Positions 11,232-27,500 of a DNA stretch of 27,500 bases are shown one piece after another (position 1 is the first letter of the stretch; each line of letters starts with the position of its first letter). Below the pieces are notes generated by a model that saw only the letters and a list, made by a program, of their open reading frames with translations, was not told the DNA's origin and did not search any database. The stretch is taken from the NCBI RefSeq assembly GCF_964340395.1, contig NC_135556.1, forward strand, positions 24,042,723 through 24,070,222, read 5' to 3'. The position numbers were made by a program, and so were the translations under genes. The DNA is from Glandiceps talaboti (Eukaryota; Hemichordata; Enteropneusta; Spengelidae).

Positions 11232-14200
11232 CTGCAAAACAGGGAATAACGGGAAAGTCATTAGCTCTACCATTGTTACATACAGAAATAGCATAACTTT
11301 CAGAAAACAGACCAACAAACAACTTTAAGTTTGGTAAAATATAGTTACTACGGTGTTTTGATCTATCAACTACAGACCTTTTTTTTTTAATTTTTTTTTT
11401 TTTTACAGACCTTGATCATGCAATGATTTAATTATTCGGCGTTAATGTCTTTCTCCAAAACTGGCATAATAATGTCTATAATTTGATGGTACATTTAGTT
11501 GGTCCAAGACCCCAGGTCCAAGTTCATGATGGGTCTCTTTTTATGCAGATGGCTAATTTCAGGGCGAGACATTAACACTAAATTATTAAATTATTGCAAG
11601 GTCAAGCAAGGTCTGCAGTAGACAGATCAAAACTTTGCATTCATTCCCAATTTACCATATTTTACTGTCCTATTGATTTTTGGAATCATGAGCAATATTT
11701 CTCCAAATTTAAGCTTCTAGATAAATATACATCATGAAATGGTTACAATTGACCAACAAAATGTATTGATGATCAAAAAATGAGTATAATAGTCGGTACA
11801 CAGAACCACACAACATTTCACTTCCATATAGACTATTGATTGAAAGTACAATAGTCAGTACACACATGGAAGTATCACCTATGGATGACACTTCCATTGT
11901 ACACAGAACCATACAACATTTTACTTCCATATAGACTACATTAAAGTATTGAGATAGTCACCATACAAATTGTTTAAATAGAGGTCAAAATGATGTCAAA
12001 ATCCAGAATGCAACATGGCCACTGACTACTGTGTTAACTCTACGGCCAAATAACAGAGTATCCACTTCTTTGAAAAGAAGAAGGTGGACTCTCAAAAGCA
12101 CCAGAAGGAAGCTTCCATATTGTAATGTTTGGAGAGATTATAAGAAGTTTGATTTTGAGTGACATTGGTCCCCAAGGTGTATTCTACCTCAAAGGGAACT
12201 TTGTGTGGTTCTGTGTACTGACTACCCTAAAGGTATTTATCCTCCATTTTCTGTTCTTTTTTTAGTATCCTGAAGAAGGCTTGCTGTGTAGAGCTGAAAT
12301 GTAGCAATAACGATTTTATCTGACATTTGTAGAAGCCGTGTCTTGATCACTAACAAACCCCAGAACTAATTGTTGTGTTTCCACTTGAGTCACATTGATT
12401 TTACCTCATAAATGTATGCATGTCATTAATAATTCTAGGTTACCCTGAGAGAAGGAAACTTACACTGGTTCAACTGCTTGCCATTGTCCATATGGGTTAG
12501 TTCGTTTCTTGCCTGTAACTGTTACTTCCTGATTTGTCTTTTCATCTTCTTTTTCCTCTTCTGTACTCTCTTTGGTTACTTTTTCCTCTTCTAAAGTTTG
12601 ATTACTGTTTGTTTTAGTGTCCTTTGAAACAAAGTATATTAATATCAACATAAATTCCTAGCAAAAAGTGAGGTATATACGAACATCCCATCTTGACTTG
12701 TCAAAGAATAGTATAGTCTGTGCCACCACTCCTTGATGAACTTGCTTCCTTACATCCATATGACTAGCGCCCTCATGAGTTCTACTTCATTTCATTGCTG
12801 ACCAATCAGGAAGAAGTTTTGCAATGCGCTGGGACAGCGCAGCCATTAGGATGGGGGACCAAGCACATGCTATAAACTACAGTACAGTCCAAACGGTGTG
12901 TTGGTATTTGGGGCTGACACTGTTCCAAAAAACATCTGTTTCAAGTATTTTGACTGGGCTTGATGTATTTGTTGTCAGTTGCTCAGGTAGTTTGGGGTCA
13001 GCTTCTCCACACAACCATCTTGTTCTAGTCACTGACACTGTATTCCACAGACTATCTGGGTCTGACAGAAATCAGAGAGTCTGCTAACTGAGAGTCAGAC
13101 TGGAATACGTGTTGAATATGTCACTTGCAAACCTGCCATCTTGAATGGTGTATTATGGGAAAATAAGGAGTCATCCTTCAAATGGATTATGATTAAATAT
13201 TACTTAAAATATGGAAAATCTGACAGTCCTCGTTATCTGCGCACACTCAGTTTGGATCACAACAAGTACTCATTCAGATCAAGGTCATCCCAGAGCTAGC
13301 ACATAGTGAGTATGCATGTGGGCTACAATTCAGTACATAAATGAATTTGTTATTATGATTGTTTAAAATTGACTTTTCATTGAAATCAGACACTTGAAAT
13401 AAACTTTCAAACATCATCATTCCAGTAAATTTGTACATGTTGTGGTTCTTTTCTTTTACCTAGGAAAGCTGATTTGTGTTCCTTCTAAAACTAGAAACCA
13501 AAGTGACATGCATTGGTATTATTCCTATGTCATCTATGTGTGAAAGTAGAGAGACTTGAGTTCAGGCAAATTGTTGTGTAAGAATCTGGAAAGATGCCAA
13601 GAACACAGTGTAGCACCACTTCCATACATTGTTACAGTAAAGTAGTAAGACACTAACTTGGCTTTCTTCATTAGCTTCACTTGTTGGTTCATCATTCTTG
13701 GTCTCTTCAGTGTTTGTTGTTGATGATGCCTCCGCTTGATTTGTTTCTTGATTCTCTGATGAAGGTATAAAACCCTCTGGCTTTTCCCACTGTGTATCTA
13801 GAAACAAATAATGACAACAATTCAACAAATAAATACATGCATGTATGGCAAGTATGGTGAGTAGATGAAACTAGAAATGTTTGCCCACCTTTCTGTCTGT
13901 AATTTTCTTTTCTCGCTGTCTTAACAAAAGTAAGTACTGTGCAACAATAGATATCACACTTATTATTATTCTAACATTGCCCCCCTGGTATATACAGGTG
14001 TTTGTCTACAAGTCTTCACTTACCGTTAGTCACACTATTCCAGTAGTAAAGGTAACCTTCTGGGGATATACATTCCATCCAACTAGCTAACACATTTTCA
14101 GCATTATTCTGTACATTTGTCACATTTTCAGCATTATTCTGTACATTTGTCACATTTTCAGAATTATTCTGTACATTTGACACATTGTGCTGCTCACTGA

Positions 14201-16946
14201 CCTTATCTTTTGGCTCTTGTGCATCTAATGTTAAAAGAAAGACAGTAAGTATTTCAATTCTGCATTGATCTTTGAAGTAAATGAATGTCTTTCTAGACTG
14301 ATACAGGGAATACATGCACACTTGGACAAGTATACATTATTACATGTATCAGCATGACACAGATAGTCTTGCTGCCAGACTCGTGACTATCATCCCTAAT
14401 CTTTTTATGTATGCCGAGCGGCTTAGCCGCAAGAAGAGAGGGACTTGTTCCATGGTAGTCAGGGTGCTTGCAGTGTCATACTGAGTAGGTATGGTAGTTC
14501 ATGTAGTTAGGGTGTTTGCAGTGTCATACTGAGTAGATATGGCAGTCAGGGTGCTAGTCTATCAGCTTGCCCTTGGATGTTCTTCTGATAAAATATGACA
14601 CACAGCCGAACAACACTATTGAGGCCCTCACATGCGAACTTCGTTCGCTTATAGTTATAGCATCGAAAGAAAGCCCGAACGTCTAGCAGCAAGACTATCA
14701 TGGTGCTTGCAGTGTCATACTGAGTAGGTATGGTAGTCAGGGTGCTTGCAGTGTCATACTGAGTAGGTATGGTAGTCAGGGTGCTTGCAGTGTCACACTG
14801 AGTAGGTATGGTAGTTAGGGTGTTTGCAGTGTCACACTGAGTATGTATGGTAGTCAGGGTGCTTGCAGTGTCACACTGAGTAGGTATGGTAGTCAGGGTG
14901 TTTGCAGTGTCACAGAAAGTAGATACAATTGTCAGTAATATGCTTGCACAGAATACAATATTTGGCTTGTAAGTTGTTGACCAAAGTAATCTTCATTACA
15001 GTCAAACAATAAAAGATTTGCTGAAACATTTTCACCACAGAATGTATTACCTTTTAATTTCTTCTGTGTAACTGCAGTTTGATACTGTTTTGCTAGTGAT
15101 GGGTCATTTGCAACATCTTTCTGGAAGGCTTCTAAAGCTGCCTGCAAATGTAAAACAAGATTACAGTTAAGCCCCAAATTACATGTACCTATTCTTGTGA
15201 AGAGGTTATTGTTACTCTAACTAGTCTCTATTGAAGGTACACTGTGTTAGGGCGCCCTCTTGTATCAGCTAACCAATTTCCTATCAAGCTGTTGAGGGCA
15301 GACAGACATGACATATCTTACAATCTATTACCTAACTTAAGATACCATTTTTATATGTAACATCTATTTACATGTAAATATATTCATATCAATCTGTGCC
15401 TTGAAGTGAACATAAATTCACCCTAAAGCTATGTTTTGTGCAGAGTTTTTAGGATCCTTATGTTGATGAATGTCTGGTTTCATCCAAAAATCATGTTGCT
15501 GAATCATTCATTTATTAATTATTTATGCAACAATGTTTGTGAAAAAAAGAACAGGAAATACAGATGCCAACCTTTTCCATGGCTTCGAGGTCCCTTTTAA
15601 AATTTTCATCTGCTTTCATTTTCTGGATGCCTTTCTTCTGGATATCAGCTATTTTCTTCTGTACATTTTCTTTGTGTCTCTTTCCCCTTTCATGGAAATC
15701 GACACTCTGAAATTAAGATAGAATCATGTCTGTAATGCAATAGTATATTACACAGAAACAATTCAGACTAACACACATAGAATAAACCACAGCAAATGTG
15801 ATGGCTGGCCACTGTATCTAAGAGTACACTATGTCAAGTACAGATTTGTACGGGCTACTTATGGTCATAAAGTACATCTCACATATTGCAAAGGTCAAAG
15901 ACCTTTCCCGTTGAAGGAGGTACATGTACATTACTTCGTACATAGGTAGCTTACAACTTATTCCCACCCATCACATAAAAAAGCTATTAAATAATCATTT
16001 ATATTTTGGCAAGAATAAAAATATCAAGGATGAAAATATCACTAGAATTAGTCATTAGACTTTACAGAGAAATGCCAAGTTTAAACTTCTCCATTCAATC
16101 TGGGGTTTTAAATACCATAATAAATTATATTATATATATTCCGACCAGACTGTGAGTCATTCAACTTAGACTTGTGAGCTTTGCAAAGTACTACCTGAGC
16201 TATATACTGACCAGATTAATACCTTTGAATGAAAGAGTTTGTTACAGATGCAGTAATAATGAAATAGATGATGAGTTTCAATTGTTATTTTCAAGTAAGG
16301 AGCACAGATCTGACAGAATTATATTGTTCCAGAGTTGTACTTTAAAAGCTTCTACTTTTTCCACTATCGCACAAAAAGAAGTCTTCAAAAAGATAATGGA
16401 TACAATTATCTAGACATTGCAATATTTTAAAGAAACATTGCTATGTTGTACCCTCCAGTAGCTCCTGTAGCACATGGAAGTTACTTGTATGTTTTTCATG
16501 CTCTTCAATTGTGAGCAGTATTTTTATTCACCATGCAACACTCTCTACTACACTCTCTGCTACTGTGTTTTGAGTATAATAAAAATTGATTGATTGAATG
16601 ATTGATTGCAAGTTGTGCTTTTTTATACTTACAAAATGAATTAAATAATGGTAGTCCATTTACATATTTACGAAGCTCATAACCTTGATACGGGATAAAA
16701 TTGTCAGCTTTTTATCTCGTGATACAACTTATAACTTACTGCTTTGTTATCAGCAATCCAGCACTTGCAGAAGTCGCAAAACTTCTTAGGTTGGGATTTC
16801 CAGTACTCAGCCCTGTGGTTCGAAAACAGACAGAACATACAAGTGGATTATATCGCAAAATGCTTTATCACTGAAACACGAATGATAGAACATATTCACT
16901 CGTATGTGGGTCATACTAGGAGAAAATACCCTTGGATAACTTACAT
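11027..16946 (-). CDS. WBP4: WW domain-binding protein 4 (FBP21), complete, 8 coding exons, 334 aa
   Basis: Spliceosomal protein. The vertebrate family member joins the spliceosome around activation, binds proline-rich splicing factors (SIPP1, SmB/B', SF1) through its WW domains, and regulates the Brr2 helicase through its C-terminal part. Coding segments on the minus strand: 16946-16945, 16812-16740, 15706-15572, 15141-15051, 14224-14024, 13797-13658, 12621-12464, 11231-11027. All introns are GT-AG and the phases agree throughout. Residues 5-40 are the matrin/U1-C-type zinc finger (C13, C16, H30, H36; YWKSQPKKFC start as in vertebrates). Residues 117-146 are three copies of a 10-residue Asn-rich repeat. 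Residues 149-174 are one WW domain (W149, W171, P174). An acidic Glu/Lys region precedes TNPYGQW (255-261), the conserved C-terminal motif, and EPK-V-FKEKTV/FKKRK close the protein. Vertebrate WBP4 has about 376 residues and two WW domains; only one is found here, including in the introns. Confidence 0.96.
11355..11633. mobile_element. hairpin MITE in WBP4 last intron
   Basis: The left arm (11355-11450) and right arm (11567-11633) are inverted copies: GTTTTGATCTRTC...CAGACCTTG...CAATRATTTAATNATT...GTTAATGTCT reads inward from both ends with a few mismatches. The unique loop is about 116 bp. There is no coding capacity, so it is a foldback-type non-autonomous element. No target duplication is obvious. 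It is inserted in the intron between WBP4 exons 7 and 8. Confidence 0.75.
11371..11413. repeat. poly(T) insertion flanked by 10-bp direct repeats
   Basis: TACAGACCTT occurs at 11371-11380 and again at 11404-11413, with only T and two A residues between. The right arm of the surrounding hairpin element has a single copy of this site, so the extra 33 bp arrived after the element formed. This looks like a retrotransposon insertion reduced to its poly(A) tail; replication slippage is the alternative. Confidence 0.65.
11790..12224. repeat. inverted-repeat-flanked segment, possible MITE, with internal direct copies
   Basis: 24 bp at 11790-11813 match 12201-12224 in inverted orientation with one mismatch (TAGTCRGTACACAGAACC plus six more bases). 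A partial copy of the same motif with the following CACTTCCATATAGAC-type sequence recurs directly near 11898-11938, and a shorter TAGTCAGTACACA copy near 11851. The segment lies within the WBP4 intron between exons 7 and 8. No target duplication is seen. Confidence 0.55.
12464..12621 (-). CDS. WBP4: WBP4 coding exon 7 (Glu/Lys region, NPYG motif)
   Basis: 158 nt. A Glu/Lys-rich low-complexity stretch leads to KKRTNPYGQWQAVEP, matching KKSNPYGEWQ of vertebrate WBP4. Acceptor TCAAAG, donor GTAAGT, ends in phase 2. Confidence 0.94.
12622..13657. other. WBP4 intron 6 without recognised features
   Basis: I searched the minus strand for a second WW segment (a WEKP-type codon run) and found none. 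The 87-codon plus-strand frame at 12824-13087 has no recognisable domain. Confidence 0.6.
13658..13797 (-). CDS. WBP4: WBP4 coding exon 6 (second half of WW domain, acidic linker)
   Basis: 140 nt. DTQWEKPEGFIPSS supplies the second WW tryptophan (W171) and the proline (P174), followed by a Ser/Thr/Glu-rich linker to EANEESQ. Acceptor TTCTAG, donor GTTAGT. The 226-bp intron to exon 5 has no second WW segment. Confidence 0.95.
14024..14224 (-). CDS. WBP4: WBP4 coding exon 5 (Asn-rich repeats and first half of WW domain)
   Basis: 201 nt. Begins DAQEPKDKVSEQHN, then three NVQNN[SA]ENVT units, then ASWMECISPEGYLYYWNSVT, the first two strands of a WW domain. Acceptor ATTAG, donor GTAAGT, ends in phase 1 inside the WW domain. 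Confidence 0.95.
14088..14177 (-). repeat. WBP4: coding 30-bp minisatellite in WBP4 exon 5
   Basis: Three in-frame 30-bp units encode NVQNNSENVT, NVQNNAENVT and NVQNNAENVL (residues 117-146) just before the WW domain. The two units nearest the WW domain are almost identical at the DNA level, indicating recent expansion. Confidence 0.93.
14362..14699. repeat. segment bounded by 19-bp inverted repeats (putative MITE)
   Basis: GATAGTCTTGCTGCCAGAC at 14362-14380 is mirrored at 14681-14699 with one mismatch. Inside each end are small palindromes (GCGGCTTAGCCGC near 14418-14430; GCGAACTTCGTTCGC near 14635-14649), as in many MITEs. Two and a half copies of the neighbouring 39-bp minisatellite lie inside, so element and minisatellite are interleaved. 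Confidence 0.55.
14452..14924. repeat. 39-bp minisatellite in WBP4 intron 4
   Basis: The unit starts ATGGTAGTCAGGGTGCTTGC, continues for 19 more bases and is repeated with few substitutions. Copies are at 14452-14490, 14491-14538 (with a 9-bp insertion), 14539-14555 (broken), 14700-14729 (internal deletion), and then five tandem copies at 14730-14924. The stretch 14556-14699 is non-repeat sequence that ends in the inverted repeat described above. Confidence 0.9.
15051..15141 (-). CDS. WBP4: WBP4 coding exon 4 (helical linker)
   Basis: 91 nt encoding AALEAFQKDVANDPSLAKQY and a further Lys-rich stretch (residues 71-100). It aligns with the AAALKAYQEDL region of vertebrate WBP4. Acceptor TTGCAG, donor GTAATA, ends in phase 1. 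Confidence 0.93.
15572..15706 (-). CDS. WBP4: WBP4 coding exon 3 (zinc-finger His pair and helix)
   Basis: 135 nt, 45 codons (residues 26-70). SVDFHERGKRHKENV carries the HxxxxxH pair (H30, H36), followed by a charged Lys/Glu helix. Acceptor TTTCAG; donor GTTGGC, which is weak but valid GT. Confidence 0.95.
16156..16608 (+). mobile_element. non-LTR retrotransposon (LINE) 3' fragment
   Basis: In WBP4 intron 2, opposite in strand to the gene. Bases 16174-16413 read LIPLNERVCYRCSNNEIDDE and onward to FQLLF, resembling the C-terminal CxxC...(V/I)-x-DE-x-x-x-LF region that ends many LINE reverse-transcriptase ORFs. An in-frame TGA at 16153-16155 and loss of the usual His/Cys partners show decay. 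About 190 bp downstream, TTGATTGATTGAATGATTGA at 16585-16604 looks like the short-repeat 3' tail of CR1/L2-type LINEs. The clade assignment is tentative. Confidence 0.6.
16740..16812 (-). CDS. WBP4: WBP4 coding exon 2 (zinc-finger first half)
   Basis: 73 nt encoding AEYWKSQPKKFCDFCKCW and the following IADNKA, with the CxxC pair (C13, C16). Acceptor CCACAG, donor GTAAGT, ends in phase 0. Confidence 0.95.
16945..16946 (-). CDS. WBP4: WBP4 coding exon 1 (first two bases of the start codon)
   Basis: The exon ends ...CGACCAT followed by a consensus GTAAGT donor. Its AT joins the first G of exon 2 to make ATG, giving M-A-E-Y-W-K-S as in vertebrate WBP4 (M-A-D-Y-W-K-S). The rest of this exon is 5' UTR extending to an unknown start around 17,000-17,050. 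Confidence 0.8.
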
Positions 16947-17669
16947 GGTCGTCGATATCAACACACACTGCTACACATACTAATGCAGATACTATGTTGC
17001 GTGCAGGCAAAGTGCAGTACAGTCGGTGTCCTCGGTGTTTCCCAAGTGAAGGGAAGTGACGTCACAGCCTCGATTGCGGAGAAATGAGTAGATGTGCTAC
17101 AAGGGCAAATATCAAACAAAAGTTACCTAAAACGGAATGAAATACATTTTGAACATTATTAGATGCATAAATTTATATAATGCAGTATTTATATCAAAAT
17201 ATTTTGTGAACTGAAGCTCGTTCTATAATCCATCCGTAGTAGAGGGTAGGGCCGTACTGCCCGTTTGTATCGTAGATTCTGATTGGCCGTACTTTTCCCA
17301 CAAGCGTTGACATTTACTTCAATAAAATGGATATTTTTTTCGAATTGTTGACTTTTCAAAGGAAATAATATAAACAGACAAAATATTTGTGATTTTTTCC
17401 CGTATTTAGGCCATGAAGAATGTGATACACATCAAAAAAGTATTGTAATTGGTATAGTTGAGGGGCCAATAAAAAGCGGCTTTACAAAGAAAGGTTTTAA
17501 TTATCTGAGCTTGCGCATCGAGGGCATGCTAAATTTGTTGATAAATAGTGGACCTGAACCAGGGTACGGAAAGTTTCTGTACTTTAGCTGGCGTAGCTCC
17601 TTTTTTGAAACCTTTCATTGTGAAATCAAGTTGTAAAAAGAGTGGAAAAGACTTCGCCGACCCCTTACC
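16947..17669. promoter_or_regulatory. probable bidirectional promoter of WBP4 and L3MBTL2
   Basis: The start codons of the two divergent genes are about 720 bp apart. Within lie a perfect CRE palindrome (17057-17064), an inverted CCAAT box (ATTGG, 17282-17286), a direct CCAAT box (17466-17470) and an NRF1-like TGCGCA core (17512-17517). No TATA box is evident at a suitable distance from either start, as is usual for housekeeping divergent promoters. Transcription starts are not known; the 5' UTRs of both genes occupy the two edges. Confidence 0.65.
17057..17064. promoter_or_regulatory. CRE site (CREB/ATF), TGACGTCA
   Basis: Perfect 8-bp palindromic cAMP-response element about 110 bp upstream of the WBP4 start codon on the minus strand. 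Full CREs in proximal promoters of nuclear housekeeping genes are common; occupancy is inferred. Confidence 0.6.
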
Positions 17670-26489
<8,820 letters not shown>

Positions 26490-26556
26490 GTATGTATATG
26501 TTGTAGTGATTTTAGTGTGTCAGACTGATCTTTATAAGACAATAGAGGTACATGTG

Positions 26557-26910
26557 GAGTCATGATGGGTGAATGGTTAGCGTGACCGGCTTGGAATCTA
26601 CAGGTTGCAGGTTCGAGCCCCGTCGCTGCCTGCTGTTTGTTTCTGAGTGGCTAAAGTCCTTGGGCAAGATTTGAACCACGACTGTGCCTCAGTCAACCCA
26701 GCTGTATAACTGGGGACCTGGTAGGATGTAGGTTGCAATGTGAAGGCTTTAATCCTATGCGCTTAAATGGCTGCAATGGATTGTATGCTCCCCGGGGAGT
26801 TGAGGACGACTAAAAGGGCCGTTCTGATCTGAGCCAGGGGTAATAATTGTAAAGCGCTTTGAGCACGGAGTGGGAAAGCGCTATATAAGAAACCAACATT
26901 ATTATTATTA
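26557..26910 (+). mobile_element. tRNA-derived SINE, about 350 bp
   Basis: The head has a tRNA-like pol III promoter: an A box near 26566-26580 (TGGGTGAATGGTTAG) and a perfect B box GGTTCGAGCCC at 26610-26620. The body ends with TGTAAAGCGCTTTGAG, a second AAAGCGCTATATAAG and an (ATT)n tail to 26910. This ending is shared by SINEs of many aquatic animals. I cannot name the family. It lies in the L3MBTL2 intron after exon 11, in the same orientation as the gene. Confidence 0.85.
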
Positions 26911-27429
26911 TGTATGTTTTACTGGAAATATGTCCAGACTATGGTTTAATATAAGTGGGGTGAATTTATAACACATTATATTGATGACTCAAGTTAGTCT
27001 GTGTATAATAATGTATTTATAATGTACATGTGTCTGTATAATGTAGATAATTCTACTATGGATACTGAGCTGTCAGCTTGCCAAGAGTGACACAAACTAA
27101 AGCTATTGTTGTTGCTTGTGATAAATTACACAAGTGAGTGATAGTGGTGCCTTGGTTATGTAGCTCCCTGGAATCAAGATGGTTTAAATATTGGAAGTCC
27201 ATAAAATGTACTCTGTAAGATCATGCAAGTCATCAGAAATGCCACCCTTCTGTGAATACAATGCCTATTCAATAGCTTCGTGTATTATATCAACATGACA
27301 GTAACAACAATAGCACCAGATTGTGTCTACCTTAGTAAGCTGAAAGCTCAGTTTCCAGTGTTGTAAACCAGTCTACATGTGAACAATCACAACCATCAAT
27401 GTTAACGGTCAAAGTTAGATCAAAACACA
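26911..27429. other. L3MBTL2 intron, no feature recognised
   Basis: AT-rich sequence between two SINE-like elements. No exon encoding MBT3 residues is seen here. Confidence 0.6.
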
Positions 27430-27500
27430 ACAGTTGTCAGTGGCCAAGTGGTTAGTTCCGGTGTCTCTTATCACAGCAATCTGGATTCAAATTTGCCTGT
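27430..27500 (+). mobile_element. second tRNA-like SINE head, cut by the window end
   Basis: A perfect A-box match TGGCCAAGTGG at 27441-27451 is followed 31 bp later by a B-box-like GGATTCAAATT at 27483-27493, with the spacing of a tRNA. It differs in sequence from the SINE at 26557, so it is another family. The body lies outside the window. Confidence 0.6.

Noticed and set aside
16807-17010. Upstream ORF overlapping the WBP4 start
   Set aside because: The apparent start is TTG, not ATG, and the frame is read through the exon 1 donor. It is not a valid uORF as it stands.
26561-26635. A functional tRNA gene
   Set aside because: The B box is good, but no clean cloverleaf with acceptor stem pairing forms and it continues into a SINE body and ATT tail.

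Overview
The window is nuclear DNA of an animal, most likely a marine invertebrate. It has multi-exon genes with GT-AG introns, low gene density, AT-rich intergenic DNA, long tetranucleotide arrays, a tRNA-derived SINE and eroded LINE pieces. I cannot fix the phylum. Both genes have clear vertebrate counterparts, and a hemichordate-like or other invertebrate deuterostome is my guess; a lophotrochozoan is not excluded.

Layout. Positions 1 to about 10,500 contain no gene I can recognise. This stretch holds simple-sequence arrays (3271-3825, 4778-5109, 6601-6698) and a terminal-inverted-repeat MITE (8902-9163). Between two CATA arrays it also holds what reads as a complete hammerhead self-cleaving ribozyme on the minus strand (about 3690-3745). 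From 16946 down to 11027, on the minus strand, lies a complete eight-exon gene for WBP4/FBP21, the spliceosomal WW-domain protein. All splice junctions join in one frame to give 334 residues. Its introns and 3' flank carry a hairpin MITE, another inverted-repeat element, a 39-bp minisatellite and a LINE 3' fragment. From 17670 to the end of the window, on the plus strand, lie the first eleven coding exons (442 residues in frame) of an L3MBTL2-type polycomb protein: acidic N-terminus, FCS zinc finger, MBT repeats 1 and 2 and the linker to repeat 3. The gene continues past the window.

The two genes are head to head, with start codons about 720 bp apart. The shared region contains a perfect CRE palindrome and CCAAT boxes and looks like a bidirectional promoter. 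In both genes the first coding exon contributes only the start codon (split AT|G in WBP4; ATG at the last bases of exon 1 in L3MBTL2). The products act in different nuclear processes (spliceosome activation; PRC1.6 chromatin repression), so the pairing suggests shared housekeeping expression, not one pathway.

Most notable observations: (1) the hammerhead ribozyme island inside a CATA microsatellite; (2) a tandem repeat in an L3MBTL2 intron that has copied an intact 5' splice site; (3) a WBP4 with one WW domain, apparently assembled from the halves of the two vertebrate WW domains, preceded by a coding minisatellite; (4) a 13-nt microexon in L3MBTL2. I see no bacterial-type defence system, CRISPR array or operon.
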